From contig CAKSWY010000005.1 of assembly GCA_934513685.1 (NCBI GenBank), positions 37,449 through 101,448 on the forward strand: DNA of 64,000 nucleotides. Reading direction: 5' to 3'. Under the pieces are notes generated by a model. That model saw nothing but the letters and a program-made list of their open reading frames with translations. It was not told where the DNA came from and did no database searches. The position numbers and the translations under genes were made by a program. This DNA is from an uncultured Oscillospiraceae bacterium (lineage in GTDB: Bacteria; Bacillota; Clostridia; Oscillospirales; Ruminococcaceae). Positions 17,578 through 25,324 of this stretch are shown in pieces; position 1 is the first letter of the stretch, and every line of letters begins with the position of its first letter.

Positions 17578-18431
17578 AAAAACGCAGAAGAATCCGGGAA
17601 ACCGCGCTGGTGCTGGCGGCGCTGGTTCTGGTGACGGCGCTGGTGATGAAGCTGCCGGACTGGTACGAGGCCTGGAAAGCCCCGGCCCGCACCATCGGCG
17701 AGGTGACGCAGCTGGACGAGAGCCTGCTGCGCACCGCCAACACCAAGCAGATTCTGACGCTGCTGGAGGACCCGGACACGGAGTGGGTGAACCTGAGCGC
17801 CCAGACCGACACCCAGGCCGCCCGGGACGCCGCCTGGGATGCCCTGGCCGATTGGTCGACGACCGCGGAAAACCGCCTGGCCGAGTTCGGCTATGATGTG
17901 ACGGAGGGCGATGCCGTCAGCGGAGTGATCCCGGAGTGGGATATCGACGAATGGGAGGCCCTGTACCAGATGCAGGACATGGCGGTGCCCATCAGCCCGC
18001 TGGAGTTCATGCTGGCCCTTCCGAGCGATCATACGCCGAATGAAACAAACTTGAAGAATCTGCGCCCGCTGGACACCGGCTGGCAGCTGGTGAGCCTGCG
18101 GGGCAGCACCGAGAGCGGCGCGGCCAGCGCCATGCTCTGGTCGGTGACGTTTCAGGGCTACGGCACCTTTGACGAGGTTCAGGTGCTGTTTGACCCGCAG
18201 ACCTCGGTGATCTATCGGGTAAGCGTCTGGTTCAGCGAGTGGTACACCCTGGAGCAGGCGCTTCCCACGGAGGAGGCCCTCAAAGACTCGAACGAGAACC
18301 AGCTGGCCTACGCGGTGGGTCTCTGCTACTGGAACGACGAGTGCTTTGCGCAATTGACCATGCGCGAATACAGCAACGCAATCTGGCTGGACTACAACGG
18401 CCCGGCGGGCGGCGATGCGCTGATGGGGTGA
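17574..18431 (+). CDS. membrane-anchored protein of the two-component operon, unknown function
   Basis: A 285-aa protein. A basic N-terminus (KKRRRIRE) and one membrane helix (~10-28) precede an extracytoplasmic region rich in Trp, Asp and Glu. I recognise no domain. The GTG start is supported by AGGAGG (17561-17566) and by the GTGA overlap with the kinase stop, so it is translated with the two-component system. It may be an accessory ligand-binding protein or regulator of the kinase, by analogy with other kinase-linked membrane proteins; this is inference. Confidence 0.75.
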   Translation: MKKRRRIRETALVLAALVLVTALVMKLPDWYEAWKAPARTIGEVTQLDESLLRTANTKQILTLLEDPDTEWVNLSAQTDTQAARDAAWDALADWSTTAENRLAEFGYDVTEGDAVSGVIPEWDIDEWEALYQMQDMAVPISPLEFMLALPSDHTPNETNLKNLRPLDTGWQLVSLRGSTESGAASAMLWSVTFQGYGTFDEVQVLFDPQTSVIYRVSVWFSEWYTLEQALPTEEALKDSNENQLAYAVGLCYWNDECFAQLTMREYSNAIWLDYNGPAGGDALMG

Positions 18432-18502
18432 GAGGGCGCGGATTTGCGCGGGTGCGCAATTCCTCAAGAGAAAGTCGACCGTTGCTTAAAATTCCAACCG
18501 AT

Positions 18503-18575
18503 GCGATAACGCAAAGCCTTCCCCTCGAGGGGAAGGTGCCGAACGCAAGTGAGGCGGATGAGGTGGGGCGCGCGT
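18503..18575 (+). repeat. dispersed palindromic repeat, copy B1
   Basis: Unit GCGATAACGCAAAGCC, palindrome TTCCCCTCGAGGGGAA, then GGTGCCGAACG and GGCGGATGAGGTGG. It lies in the 445-bp gap after the two-component operon, which holds only repeats and a terminator. Confidence 0.8.
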
Positions 18576-18705
18576 TATTGCTGCAACTGAACTGCGTGGG
18601 GGAACGTTATCTATACGGTATCTCTGCGGTCATTGCCATGGGCTTATCGCAAAGGCAAAACGCCCGTCGAGTCCCGGCACTGCCATATCCTTATCGCAAA
18701 GAAAA

Positions 18706-18756
18706 GATGCCACCTCATCCGTCGCTATCGCGACAGCTTCCCCTCAAGAGAAAGCC
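18706..18756 (+). repeat. dispersed repeat, copy B2 (opposite-facing end)
   Basis: GATGCCACCTCATCC at 18706-18720 is the reverse complement of the GGATGAGGTGG end of B1. It is followed by CGACAGCTTCCCCTCAAG. The segment between B1 and B2 (18576-18705) resembles the sequence before copy C (TGCTGCAAC, GCCATGG, CGCAAAG). Confidence 0.7.
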
Positions 18757-18809
18757 TTTTTTTCGCCAGAAAGCATTTGCTGCCGAAGCAAAGCTGTTCT
18801 CTAAAACGC

Positions 18810-18848
18810 AAAAAGCCAGTGCAGAGCATTGCTCTGCACTGGCTTTTT
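18810..18848 (-). terminator. terminator after degV
   Basis: A 17-bp perfect stem, AAAAAGCCAGTGCAGAG (18810-18826) with CTCTGCACTGGCTTTTT (18832-18848). The A-run gives the U-tract on the minus strand, and the structure could work in both directions. Confidence 0.9.
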
Positions 18849-18876
18849 CACATATCCAAACAAACTTGTGGAAAAC

Positions 18877-19758
18877 TCACGCACGGGGGCCGCGGTCCTG
18901 GCCCAGGAAGGTGATGGCCAGCGCGTCGGGGCCGGTGTTGGCCGACACCACGCAGCCCAGCTGGAACACGTTCACCGGCGGGTGGCCGAATTCCTTTTTG
19001 CACTGCTTCACCAGCTCGTTGATGCGCTCGCCATCGGTGTAGGCCAGCTGGTACTCCAGCTCCTGCACGTTCTCCACCCGGCTCTTCACGTACTTGATCA
19101 TGGCAGGGATGACGGCCGCGTCGCCGCGCACCTTGCTTTTTACCGAAGAAACGCCGTCGTTCAGGCTGATGATGGGCCGCAGGCCCAGCAGCTCGCCGGC
19201 GAAGGCGGCGGCGGCGCTGATGCGGCCGCTCTTCTTCATCTGCTTCAGGCTGAAGGCCGCCAGGCAGACCTCATCCCGGGCGAACACCTGCTCCAACTCT
19301 TTTTGAACCATGGACACCTCGGCCCCGTTGCGGATCTTCCGGGCGGCCTCGCACACATACCAGCCGAAGGTCATGCTGTAGGTGCGGCTGTCCACAAAGC
19401 GCACCTTCAGCTTGTGGCCGGGGCGCTCGTCGTCCAGCTGGCGGTAGGCCATCACCGCGTTGTTGTAGGTGGCGCTGCCGGTGGAGTTGATGAGCACCGC
19501 CAGCACCTCGGTGTAGCCGGCGTCCACATATTCGCAGAATTTCTCCAGAAAGCGCAGGGTGGTAATGGCGGCGGTGGTGGGCACGCCCTGGGCGGCGCGC
19601 ATCATATTGTAGAATTCATCGTAGGTGAAATCCTTGCGCTCGGTGTAGCTGACGCCGTCCAGCGTCATGGGGAAGCACAGGATGTCAATGCCGTACTTCT
19701 GTTCCAGCGCCTGGGGAATGTCCGAGCTGGAATCGGTGAGAATGGCAATTTTGCTCAT
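18877..19758 (-). CDS. DegV family fatty-acid-binding protein
   Basis: A 293-aa DegV-fold protein. Family members bind a long-chain fatty acid and can present it to a fatty acid kinase for phospholipid synthesis. The opening KIAILTDSSSDIP, the PTTAAIT segment, INSTGSATYNNA, the FVDSRTYSMTFG region and the KSGRISAAAA-GELLGLRPII block are all typical. It is the last gene of a minus-strand cluster, 38 bp after trmL, and is followed by a strong terminator. The bound lipid and partner kinase are not evident here. Confidence 0.93.
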   Translation of the reverse strand: MSKIAILTDSSSDIPQALEQKYGIDILCFPMTLDGVSYTERKDFTYDEFYNMMRAAQGVPTTAAITTLRFLEKFCEYVDAGYTEVLAVLINSTGSATYNNAVMAYRQLDDERPGHKLKVRFVDSRTYSMTFGWYVCEAARKIRNGAEVSMVQKELEQVFARDEVCLAAFSLKQMKKSGRISAAAAFAGELLGLRPIISLNDGVSSVKSKVRGDAAVIPAMIKYVKSRVENVQELEYQLAYTDGERINELVKQCKKEFGHPPVNVFQLGCVVSANTGPDALAITFLGQDRGPRA

Positions 19759-19796
19759 GGCGATACTCCTTCAATGGTTTGGTAAAAGGGGGAAGG

Positions 19797-20300
19797 TCAG
19801 GACTCGTCCCACTGGAACTGGCGCGGCTGACCGTGGTCCAGAAGATCCGGAAAATCCCACTGGCGCAGGGCCTCGTAAACGGCCACGGCCACGGTGTTGG
19901 AAAGGTTCAGGCTGCGGGCGGCGTCCCGCATGGGCAGCCGCACACAGGCGGCCTGGTGCTGCTGCAGCAGGCTTTCCGGCAGGCCCGCATCCTCCCGGCC
20001 GAACACCAGATAGGTGCCGTCCGGGTACTGCATATCCGTATAGCGGCGGGGGGCCTTGGTGGAGAAAAAGAAGCAGGGACCGCTGTTTTTGGAGGCGAAA
20101 TCCTCCCAGCTGTCGTAATAGGTGATGTCCAGCAGATGCCAGTAATCCAGCCCGGCCCGCTTGAGCTTGCGGTCGTCCACGGTGAAGCCCATGGGGCCGA
20201 TCAGGTGCAGCCGGGCGCCGGTGGCGGCGCAGGTGCGGGCGATGTTGCCGGTGTTCTGGGGGATCTGTGGCTCCAGAAGTACAATGTTCAGGGTAGGCAA
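19797..20300 (-). CDS. trmL: tRNA (cytidine(34)-2'-O)-methyltransferase
   Basis: A 167-aa SPOUT-class RNA methyltransferase that 2'-O-methylates the wobble base of tRNA-Leu isoacceptors using SAM. The start LNIVLLEPQIPQNTGNIAR, the middle LVFGREDAGLP and the C-terminal knot SLNLSNTVAVAVYEA are the three family motifs. The length is typical of TrmL (about 155-165 aa). It sits between pdxK and degV on the same strand with short gaps. Confidence 0.93.
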   Translation of the reverse strand: MPTLNIVLLEPQIPQNTGNIARTCAATGARLHLIGPMGFTVDDRKLKRAGLDYWHLLDITYYDSWEDFASKNSGPCFFFSTKAPRRYTDMQYPDGTYLVFGREDAGLPESLLQQHQAACVRLPMRDAARSLNLSNTVAVAVYEALRQWDFPDLLDHGQPRQFQWDES

Positions 20301-20344
20301 AATGGGTCACGTCCTTGCTGTTGATGAAAAAAGGCGTTTTGCGG

Positions 20345-21169
20345 TTACCGCTTGGCCAGGCGGCCCAGCATCGGCTCAAACTGCACGCCGTAGCGGCTGT
20401 CGGCCTCTTCGGGGGTGGCGGCAATGGCATCGGCCACAAAGTCGGCGGCCAGGTCGGCCGCGGCGGAGAGGGCCTGCCCCTCCAGCAGCGCACCCACCAG
20501 AATGCTGCCGAACAGGTCGCCGGTGCCCGGGTAGCTGCGGCCGATCTTCACCCGCTGCACCGTGAAGGGGATGCGGCCCTTCTGCACGCCGGCGTTCATG
20601 AGAAAGCGCCCCACCGGCAGCCCGGTGACCACCGCCGCCGGGTACTGTTCGCCCAGGCGGGCGGCCAGGGCCTGAGCCTGCTCCCGCGTCAGCTGGGCGG
20701 GCATCGGCTCATCCAGCAGAAAGCAGGCCTCGGTCAGGTTGGGCACCACCAGGTCGGCCCGGCTGCACAGGCGGCGCAGCGCCTGGCACAGGCCGGGGGT
20801 CAGCCCGCTGTACAGCTTGCCGCCGTCGCCCATCACCGGGTCCACCACCTTGATGGCCCGGGGCCACAGGTCGAAGGCCTTTTCCACCAGCGAAACCTGG
20901 GCCTCGCTGGCGAGGTAGCCGGAATAAATGCAGTCAAACTCCAGTTCCAGGCTTTGGTAGTGGTCCAGCGCGGCGCTGCACCAATCCTCGGTGGCAAGGC
21001 GGGCCGGGTCGCCCAGCCCGCCGGTGTGGGTGGAGAGCAGGGCCGTGGGCAGCATGACCGGCTGGTGGCCCATCACGGCCAGAACCGGCGTGACCACGGC
21101 CAGGCTGGAGCGCCCGGCCCCGGAAAGATCGTGAATGCAGAGAATGCGCTTCGGTGCGTCGGTGAACAA
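20345..21169 (-). CDS. pdxK: pyridoxal/pyridoxine kinase
   Basis: A 274-aa ribokinase-fold kinase that phosphorylates pyridoxal, pyridoxine or pyridoxamine in PLP salvage. Motifs: HDLSGAGRSSLA near the start, DPVMGDGGKLY, LVVPNLTEA and the anion hole SYPGTGDLFGSI with catalytic Asp. The start codon is TTG (21169), chosen because GGGAGGGA sits 7-8 bases upstream and the family N-terminus begins there. It is first gene of the pdxK-trmL-degV cluster. Confidence 0.9.
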   Translation of the reverse strand: MFTDAPKRILCIHDLSGAGRSSLAVVTPVLAVMGHQPVMLPTALLSTHTGGLGDPARLATEDWCSAALDHYQSLELEFDCIYSGYLASEAQVSLVEKAFDLWPRAIKVVDPVMGDGGKLYSGLTPGLCQALRRLCSRADLVVPNLTEACFLLDEPMPAQLTREQAQALAARLGEQYPAAVVTGLPVGRFLMNAGVQKGRIPFTVQRVKIGRSYPGTGDLFGSILVGALLEGQALSAAADLAADFVADAIAATPEEADSRYGVQFEPMLGRLAKR

Positions 21170-21254
21170 AACAGAGTCCCTCCCCTTGCGGCCGGGTCAT
21201 ACACACCCCGGCCACGGCCGGAACCTGCTTCCGGCCTGAAAATACACAACAGAT

Positions 21255-21263
21255 ATTGTAACA
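21255..21263 (-). promoter_or_regulatory. extended -10 promoter of pdxK-trmL-degV
   Basis: Minus strand TGTTACAAT, about 85 bases before the TTG start; it has no clear -35. Confidence 0.55.
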
Positions 21264-21371
21264 CACAATCCCGTGCAAAAAAAGGCGTATGGGACAAGAT
21301 TTCCCGGGAAAAATAGCGGTAACGGGGCGGCCTGCCCGCCCCGCAAAACCCAACAACAGGAGGAAAACGCC

Positions 21372-21560
21372 ATGAACAAGCAGTCGAACGCGCCCGCCAT
21401 GGCCGCCGGTATGGCCCTCGGGGCCGCCGCCGGGGCCGCGGCAATGTGGGCCGCCGGGCAGAACAGCCGCCAGTACAAAAAAATGGCCAAAAAGGCGGCC
21501 CGTACCGCCGAGCAGGCGGTGATGGGACTGGACCGGATGATGAAGGACTTCCGGATGTAA
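21372..21560 (+). CDS. small membrane-associated protein, unknown function
   Basis: A 62-aa protein. A Gly/Ala-rich hydrophobic segment (~9-29, MAAGMALGAAAGAAAMWAAG) precedes a basic amphipathic C-terminus. It resembles the general layout of small YtxH-like proteins, but no motif confirms this. Start set by CAGGAGG 8 bases before the ATG. It is monocistronic, ending at a terminator shared with the L,D-transpeptidase gene. Confidence 0.7.
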   Translation: MNKQSNAPAMAAGMALGAAAGAAAMWAAGQNSRQYKKMAKKAARTAEQAVMGLDRMMKDFRM

Positions 21561-21595
21561 ACCGCCCCATACTCGCCCCGTGCGCAACGAGAAAA

Positions 21596-21643
21596 CCCCG
21601 GCGCGGCTCCCTGCAGGGCAGGGCGGCAGCGCCGGGATTTTTG
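21596..21643. terminator. bidirectional terminator
   Basis: CCCGGCGC (21597-21604) pairs with GCGCCGGG (21629-21636), flanked by GAAAA and ATTTTTG, between converging genes. Confidence 0.75.
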
Positions 21644-21659
21644 TTACAAAGTCAATGGG

Positions 21660-22466
21660 TCAGCTGTTCCAGGGGTTGGCGGGGTCCGGGTCGGTGGGGT
21701 CCCACCCGGCGTTGGGGCTGTTCACGTCAATGGGGGTGAAGCCCGGGTTGCCCAGGGGGTCGGTGGATTCATCGCCATCGTAGATCACCACGGGGCTGCC
21801 GCTGGGGCATTCGTCGTAGATCCACTTGCAGTCCTCGATCTGCAGCCGGACACAGCCCAGGCTGGCGGGGGTGCCCAGCTTGTTGAACTCTTCGGTTTCC
21901 AGCTGATCCTTCTCGGCGCTGTAATAGGGCACCGAGTGGAACAGAATGCCCTCGGTGGGGGAGATGCGGGTGGCGTACTGACCGTACACGCCGCCCACCA
22001 GCGCCCGCCAGTCGTACTGGTCGCTGGTGTGGAAGAAGCCCACGGGGGTGTCCCGCCCGGTGGAGCAGATCATGGACTTGAAGGGCACGGTGTAGTTGCC
22101 CTCGTCGTCCTTTTCGTACACGGTCACGGTCTGGGTGGTGCGGTTCACCGCGATGAGGTAGGGGTTGCCCTCCTCACCGGTGGTGTCCCAGCTGAAGGTC
22201 AGCGGCTCGGGTGTGGGCTCGGGCGTGGGTTCCGCCGTGGGCTCCGGGGTTGCCGTGGGGGCCGCCGGGGCCTCGGTGGCGGCGGGGGCAACGTCCTCGG
22301 GCACCTGGGCCTTGTGGCGGTTCAGCCAGGCAAACACTAGGCCGGCCGCCAGCCCGATCACCACCAGCAGGGCCAGCAGCGCCAGCAGGGGGCGCAGGTT
22401 TTTCTTCTTCTTTTTTTGGCCGGGGCGGTGGTAGGGCTTGCCCGGCTCGTAATGCTTCATTGCCAT
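21660..22466 (-). CDS. L,D-transpeptidase (YkuD domain), membrane-anchored
   Basis: A 268-aa cell-wall enzyme that makes 3-3 peptidoglycan crosslinks or attaches proteins to stem peptides. A basic N-terminus is followed by a membrane helix (~26-48), a Pro/Thr/Glu-rich spacer with PTPEP repeats (~60-90), and a YkuD domain (~100-230) with His177 (LFHSVPYY) and catalytic Cys205 (PASLGCVRL). A 35-residue Pro/Asp-rich tail follows. Of three nearby ATGs I chose 22466, because AGAGAGG then lies 7 bases upstream; 22472 is too close to the SD. Confidence 0.92.
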   Translation of the reverse strand: MAMKHYEPGKPYHRPGQKKKKKNLRPLLALLALLVVIGLAAGLVFAWLNRHKAQVPEDVAPAATEAPAAPTATPEPTAEPTPEPTPEPLTFSWDTTGEEGNPYLIAVNRTTQTVTVYEKDDEGNYTVPFKSMICSTGRDTPVGFFHTSDQYDWRALVGGVYGQYATRISPTEGILFHSVPYYSAEKDQLETEEFNKLGTPASLGCVRLQIEDCKWIYDECPSGSPVVIYDGDESTDPLGNPGFTPIDVNSPNAGWDPTDPDPANPWNS

Positions 22467-22523
22467 AAACATACCTCTCTGGGCGGCGTTCCGCTTTTTG
22501 GGGAACGCGGTGTGATTCCTCTT

Positions 22524-22532
22524 ATTATAGCA
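22524..22532 (-). promoter_or_regulatory. extended -10 promoter of the L,D-transpeptidase gene
   Basis: Minus strand TGCTATAAT, a perfect extended -10. Confidence 0.7.
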
Positions 22533-22581
22533 TAGTGTCCATCGAATTTGTATCCAAACGCGCGGCAGGGCTGCACGGGAA

Positions 22582-22624
22582 GCGAAAAAGCGCCCGCTGC
22601 GGCCGAAAAAACCGCAGCGGGCGC
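22582..22624 (-). terminator. terminator after serA
   Basis: GCGCCCGCTGCGG (22590-22602) pairs with CCGCAGCGGGCGC (22612-22624). The A-run at 22585-22589 gives the U-tract on the minus strand. Confidence 0.88.
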
Positions 22625-22652
22625 ACAAGCCTTTCAGATCAGGGTCCGGCGC

Positions 22653-23816
22653 TTACAGCACCCGCACCCGCACCACCTTGGGCAGGGCAGCCAGCTTTTC
22701 CACCAGGTCGGGGTGGAAGGTGCCGGTGGCGTCCAGCATGGTGTAGGCCATGTCCTTCTTGCTCTTGTTCACCATGTTTTCAATGTTCAGGCCCGCCTCG
22801 GTGGTCACGTTGGTGATGGCGTTGATCAGGCCCGGCTCGTTCCGGTGCAGCACGCAGATGCGGCGGCCGCCGGCGCGCTCCTGGGCGACGGTGGGCATAT
22901 TCACGCTGTTGCGGATGTTGCCGTTCAGCAGGTAATCCCGCAGTTCATCGGCAGCCATCACGGCGCAGTTCTCCTCGCTTTCGGGGGTGGAAGCGCCCAG
23001 GTGCGGCGTGCACATCACATCGCTGCGGCCCAGCAGAGCCTGGGTGGGGAAGTCGGTGAAGTAACCGGCCAGCTTGCCGTTGTCCAGCGCGTCCAGCAGG
23101 GCGGCCTCGTCCACCAGCTCGCCGCGGGCGTAGTTCAGCAGGCGTGCGCCCTCCTTCATGCTGGCAAAGGCCGAGGCATTCAAAAAGCCCTTGGTCTGGG
23201 GGGTGACGGGGATGTGCAGGGTCAGGTAATCGCACTTGCTCAGCACTTCGGACAGGTTCACGCAGTGAACCACCGAGCGGGACAGGTTCCAGGCAGCCTC
23301 CACGCTGATGTAGGGGTCGTAGCCGTAGACTTCCATGCCCAGATGCACCGCATCGTTGGCAACCTTGACGCCGATGGCGCCCAGGCCGATGACGCCCAGC
23401 TTTTTGCCGTGCAGCTCAGGGCCGACAAACTGTTTTTTGCCCTTCTCCACCTCTTTGGCCAGGTCCACGTCCTTGCCCTTCAGGCCGTTCAGCCAGGCGT
23501 TGGCGGCGGTCAGGTTGCGGCTGCCCATGATGAGTGCGCCGATGGTCAGCTCGGCCACAGCGCCGGAGTTGGCGCCGGGGGTGTTAAACACCACAATGCC
23601 CTTTTCAGAGCAGCGGTCCAGCGGGATGTTGTTCACGCCGGCACCCGCACGGGCAATGGCCAGCAGGCTGTCGGGCAGCTCCTTCTCGTGCAGCGAAGCG
23701 CTGCGCACCAGAATGGCGTCGGGGGCTTCAGCGTCATTCTCCACCTGGAAGCGGTTCTGGGGCAGCCGGGCCAGGCCCGCCGCCGCGATCTGATTCAAAG
23801 TCTGTACACGATACAT
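22653..23816 (-). CDS. serA: D-3-phosphoglycerate dehydrogenase
   Basis: First step of serine synthesis: oxidises 3-phosphoglycerate to 3-phosphohydroxypyruvate with NAD+. A 387-aa protein with a D-2-hydroxyacid dehydrogenase core (GAGVNNIPLDRC, nucleotide-binding GLGAIG near the middle, HIPVTPQTKGF, and the catalytic His in PHLGAST) and a C-terminal ACT domain starting about residue 315 (ICVLHRNEPGLINAI), the likely serine-feedback site. It lies 91 bp downstream of serC on the same strand. Start at MYRVQTLNQ, with AAGGAG 12 bases upstream. Confidence 0.95.
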   Translation of the reverse strand: MYRVQTLNQIAAAGLARLPQNRFQVENDAEAPDAILVRSASLHEKELPDSLLAIARAGAGVNNIPLDRCSEKGIVVFNTPGANSGAVAELTIGALIMGSRNLTAANAWLNGLKGKDVDLAKEVEKGKKQFVGPELHGKKLGVIGLGAIGVKVANDAVHLGMEVYGYDPYISVEAAWNLSRSVVHCVNLSEVLSKCDYLTLHIPVTPQTKGFLNASAFASMKEGARLLNYARGELVDEAALLDALDNGKLAGYFTDFPTQALLGRSDVMCTPHLGASTPESEENCAVMAADELRDYLLNGNIRNSVNMPTVAQERAGGRRICVLHRNEPGLINAITNVTTEAGLNIENMVNKSKKDMAYTMLDATGTFHPDLVEKLAALPKVVRVRVL

Positions 23817-23907
23817 AATCGGTTTTATCTCCTTGCTGCTAATCTGGCCGCAGGCGGGGCGCACTTCAGAGCGCCGCCCGCCGGGCCGAATGATCGGGGT
23901 GCGGCGC

Positions 23908-24990
23908 TCAGCCGTTCACCCGCACAAATTCCTTCATGAAGGCCACCAGTTCGTCCACGCCCTTGGCCGGCATGGCGTTGTAGATGGAGGCGCGCATACC
24001 GCCCACCAGGCGGTGGCCCTTCAGGTTCACGAAGCCGTTCTTGGCGGCCTCGTCGCAGAAGAGCTTGTCCATCTCCTTGCTGGGGCTGGTAAAGGTCACG
24101 TTCATCAGGCTGCGGTATTCCTTCTGCACGGGGTTGTGGAAGAAATCCTGGCTGTCCAGATAATCGTACAGCACCTTGGCCTTGGCGGCGTTGATCTTGT
24201 ACATATTCTCCAGCCCGCCGATGGTGTTCTCCAGGTACTTCATCACCAGGCCGGTCATATAAATGCACCAGCAGTTGGGGGTGTTGTACATACTGTCCTT
24301 CTTCAGCAGGGTGGTGTAGTTCATCATGGTGGGCACGGTGTCGGCCGCATGGCCCAGCAGGTCCTTGCGCACAATGGCAATGGCCATGCCGGCGGGGGCG
24401 ATGTTCTTCTGCACGCCGAAGTAGATGCAGCCGTATTTGCTCACGTCCACAGGGCGGCTCATGATGTCGCTGGACATATCGGCGATCAGGGGCACACCCT
24501 CCACCTGGGGCACCTCGTTGAAGGTGGTGCCGAAGATGGTGTTGTTGTGGCAGATGTGCACATAGCTGGCATCCGGCCGCACGGCGACGTCCTTCATTGC
24601 GGGAATGTAGGTGAAGTTCTTGTCTTCGCTGCTGGCAGCGATGGCCACGTCACCGAACTTGGCGGCCTCTTTGGCGGCCAGGTTGGAGAAGTTGCCGGTG
24701 ACCAGATAATCGGCCTTGCCGGTGGTCATGAAGTTCAGGGGCACCATGGCGAACTGCTGGGTAGCGCCGCCCTGGAAAAAGCCGATCTCATACTCTTCGG
24801 GCACGTTCAGCACCCGGCGCACGGCGGCCTTGGTCTCCTGGAAGATGGCATCAAAGACAGGACTGCGATGACTCATCTCCATAACGGACTGACCGGATGA
24901 ACCGTACTCCAGCAGTTCGGCCTGGGCGGTTTTGAGAACCTCCTCAGGCAGCATGGACGGGCCTGCACTGAAATTATACACTCTTGCCAT
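23908..24990 (-). CDS. serC: phosphoserine aminotransferase
   Basis: Second step of serine synthesis: a PLP enzyme converting 3-phosphohydroxypyruvate and glutamate to phosphoserine. A 360-aa class V aminotransferase: the opening VYNFSAGPSMLPEEV, the SHRS substrate loop, DMSSDIMSRP, and the PLP-lysine region YFGVQKNIAPAGM (K in QKN) are diagnostic. The start at MARVYNF has AGGAGG 10 bases upstream; reading further upstream gives no family similarity. It is first gene of the serC-serA operon. No serB-type phosphatase is visible nearby. Confidence 0.96.
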   Translation of the reverse strand: MARVYNFSAGPSMLPEEVLKTAQAELLEYGSSGQSVMEMSHRSPVFDAIFQETKAAVRRVLNVPEEYEIGFFQGGATQQFAMVPLNFMTTGKADYLVTGNFSNLAAKEAAKFGDVAIAASSEDKNFTYIPAMKDVAVRPDASYVHICHNNTIFGTTFNEVPQVEGVPLIADMSSDIMSRPVDVSKYGCIYFGVQKNIAPAGMAIAIVRKDLLGHAADTVPTMMNYTTLLKKDSMYNTPNCWCIYMTGLVMKYLENTIGGLENMYKINAAKAKVLYDYLDSQDFFHNPVQKEYRSLMNVTFTSPSKEMDKLFCDEAAKNGFVNLKGHRLVGGMRASIYNAMPAKGVDELVAFMKEFVRVNG

Positions 24991-25107
24991 TGTTCCAAAT
25001 CCTCCTGTGACGCGGCAGGTGTTTTGCTGCCGCCGTACTGAAATTAGGAAAACCGGCCGCAATGCGCCGGTTCTCCGGGCGGTTCTTTGTGGGAACCGTA
25101 TATTCCC

Positions 25108-25137
25108 ATTATAAACGAAAGAGAGTGTGTGTGGCAA
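25108..25137 (-). promoter_or_regulatory. promoter of serC-serA
   Basis: Minus strand TTGCCA (25132-25137), an 18-bp spacer and TATAAT (25108-25113). The ~110-base leader can form hairpins (GGTTC-GAACC; AACCGGC-GCCGGTT followed by TT). I see no T-box sequence. Confidence 0.75.
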
Positions 25138-25243
25138 TGGAGCCTTCCACAAAAATAAGGGGTGTGGCGGCGGAACACGGTCACAATTTTTACAAATGTG
25201 CGCAATTGGAATACACATTGCCCGGGGTTTTGCACCCCGGCCG

Positions 25244-25272
25244 ATGACAAACGGGGGGAAACATGGTACACT
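25244..25272 (+). promoter_or_regulatory. promoter of the 498-aa orphan gene
   Basis: ATGACA (25244-25249, one mismatch to TTGACA), a 17-bp spacer and TACACT (25267-25272) with TGG just upstream (extended -10). Confidence 0.65.
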
Positions 25273-25324
25273 GAACCTTAAGCTCCCGCAAAAAGTGCAG
25301 GGCAAACGGAAGGGAGGGCACGGC

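Noticed and set aside
24991..25107. T-box or other riboswitch in the serC leader.
   Set aside because: No AGGGTGGNACCGCG T-box sequence, no specifier-loop arrangement, and hairpins are short.
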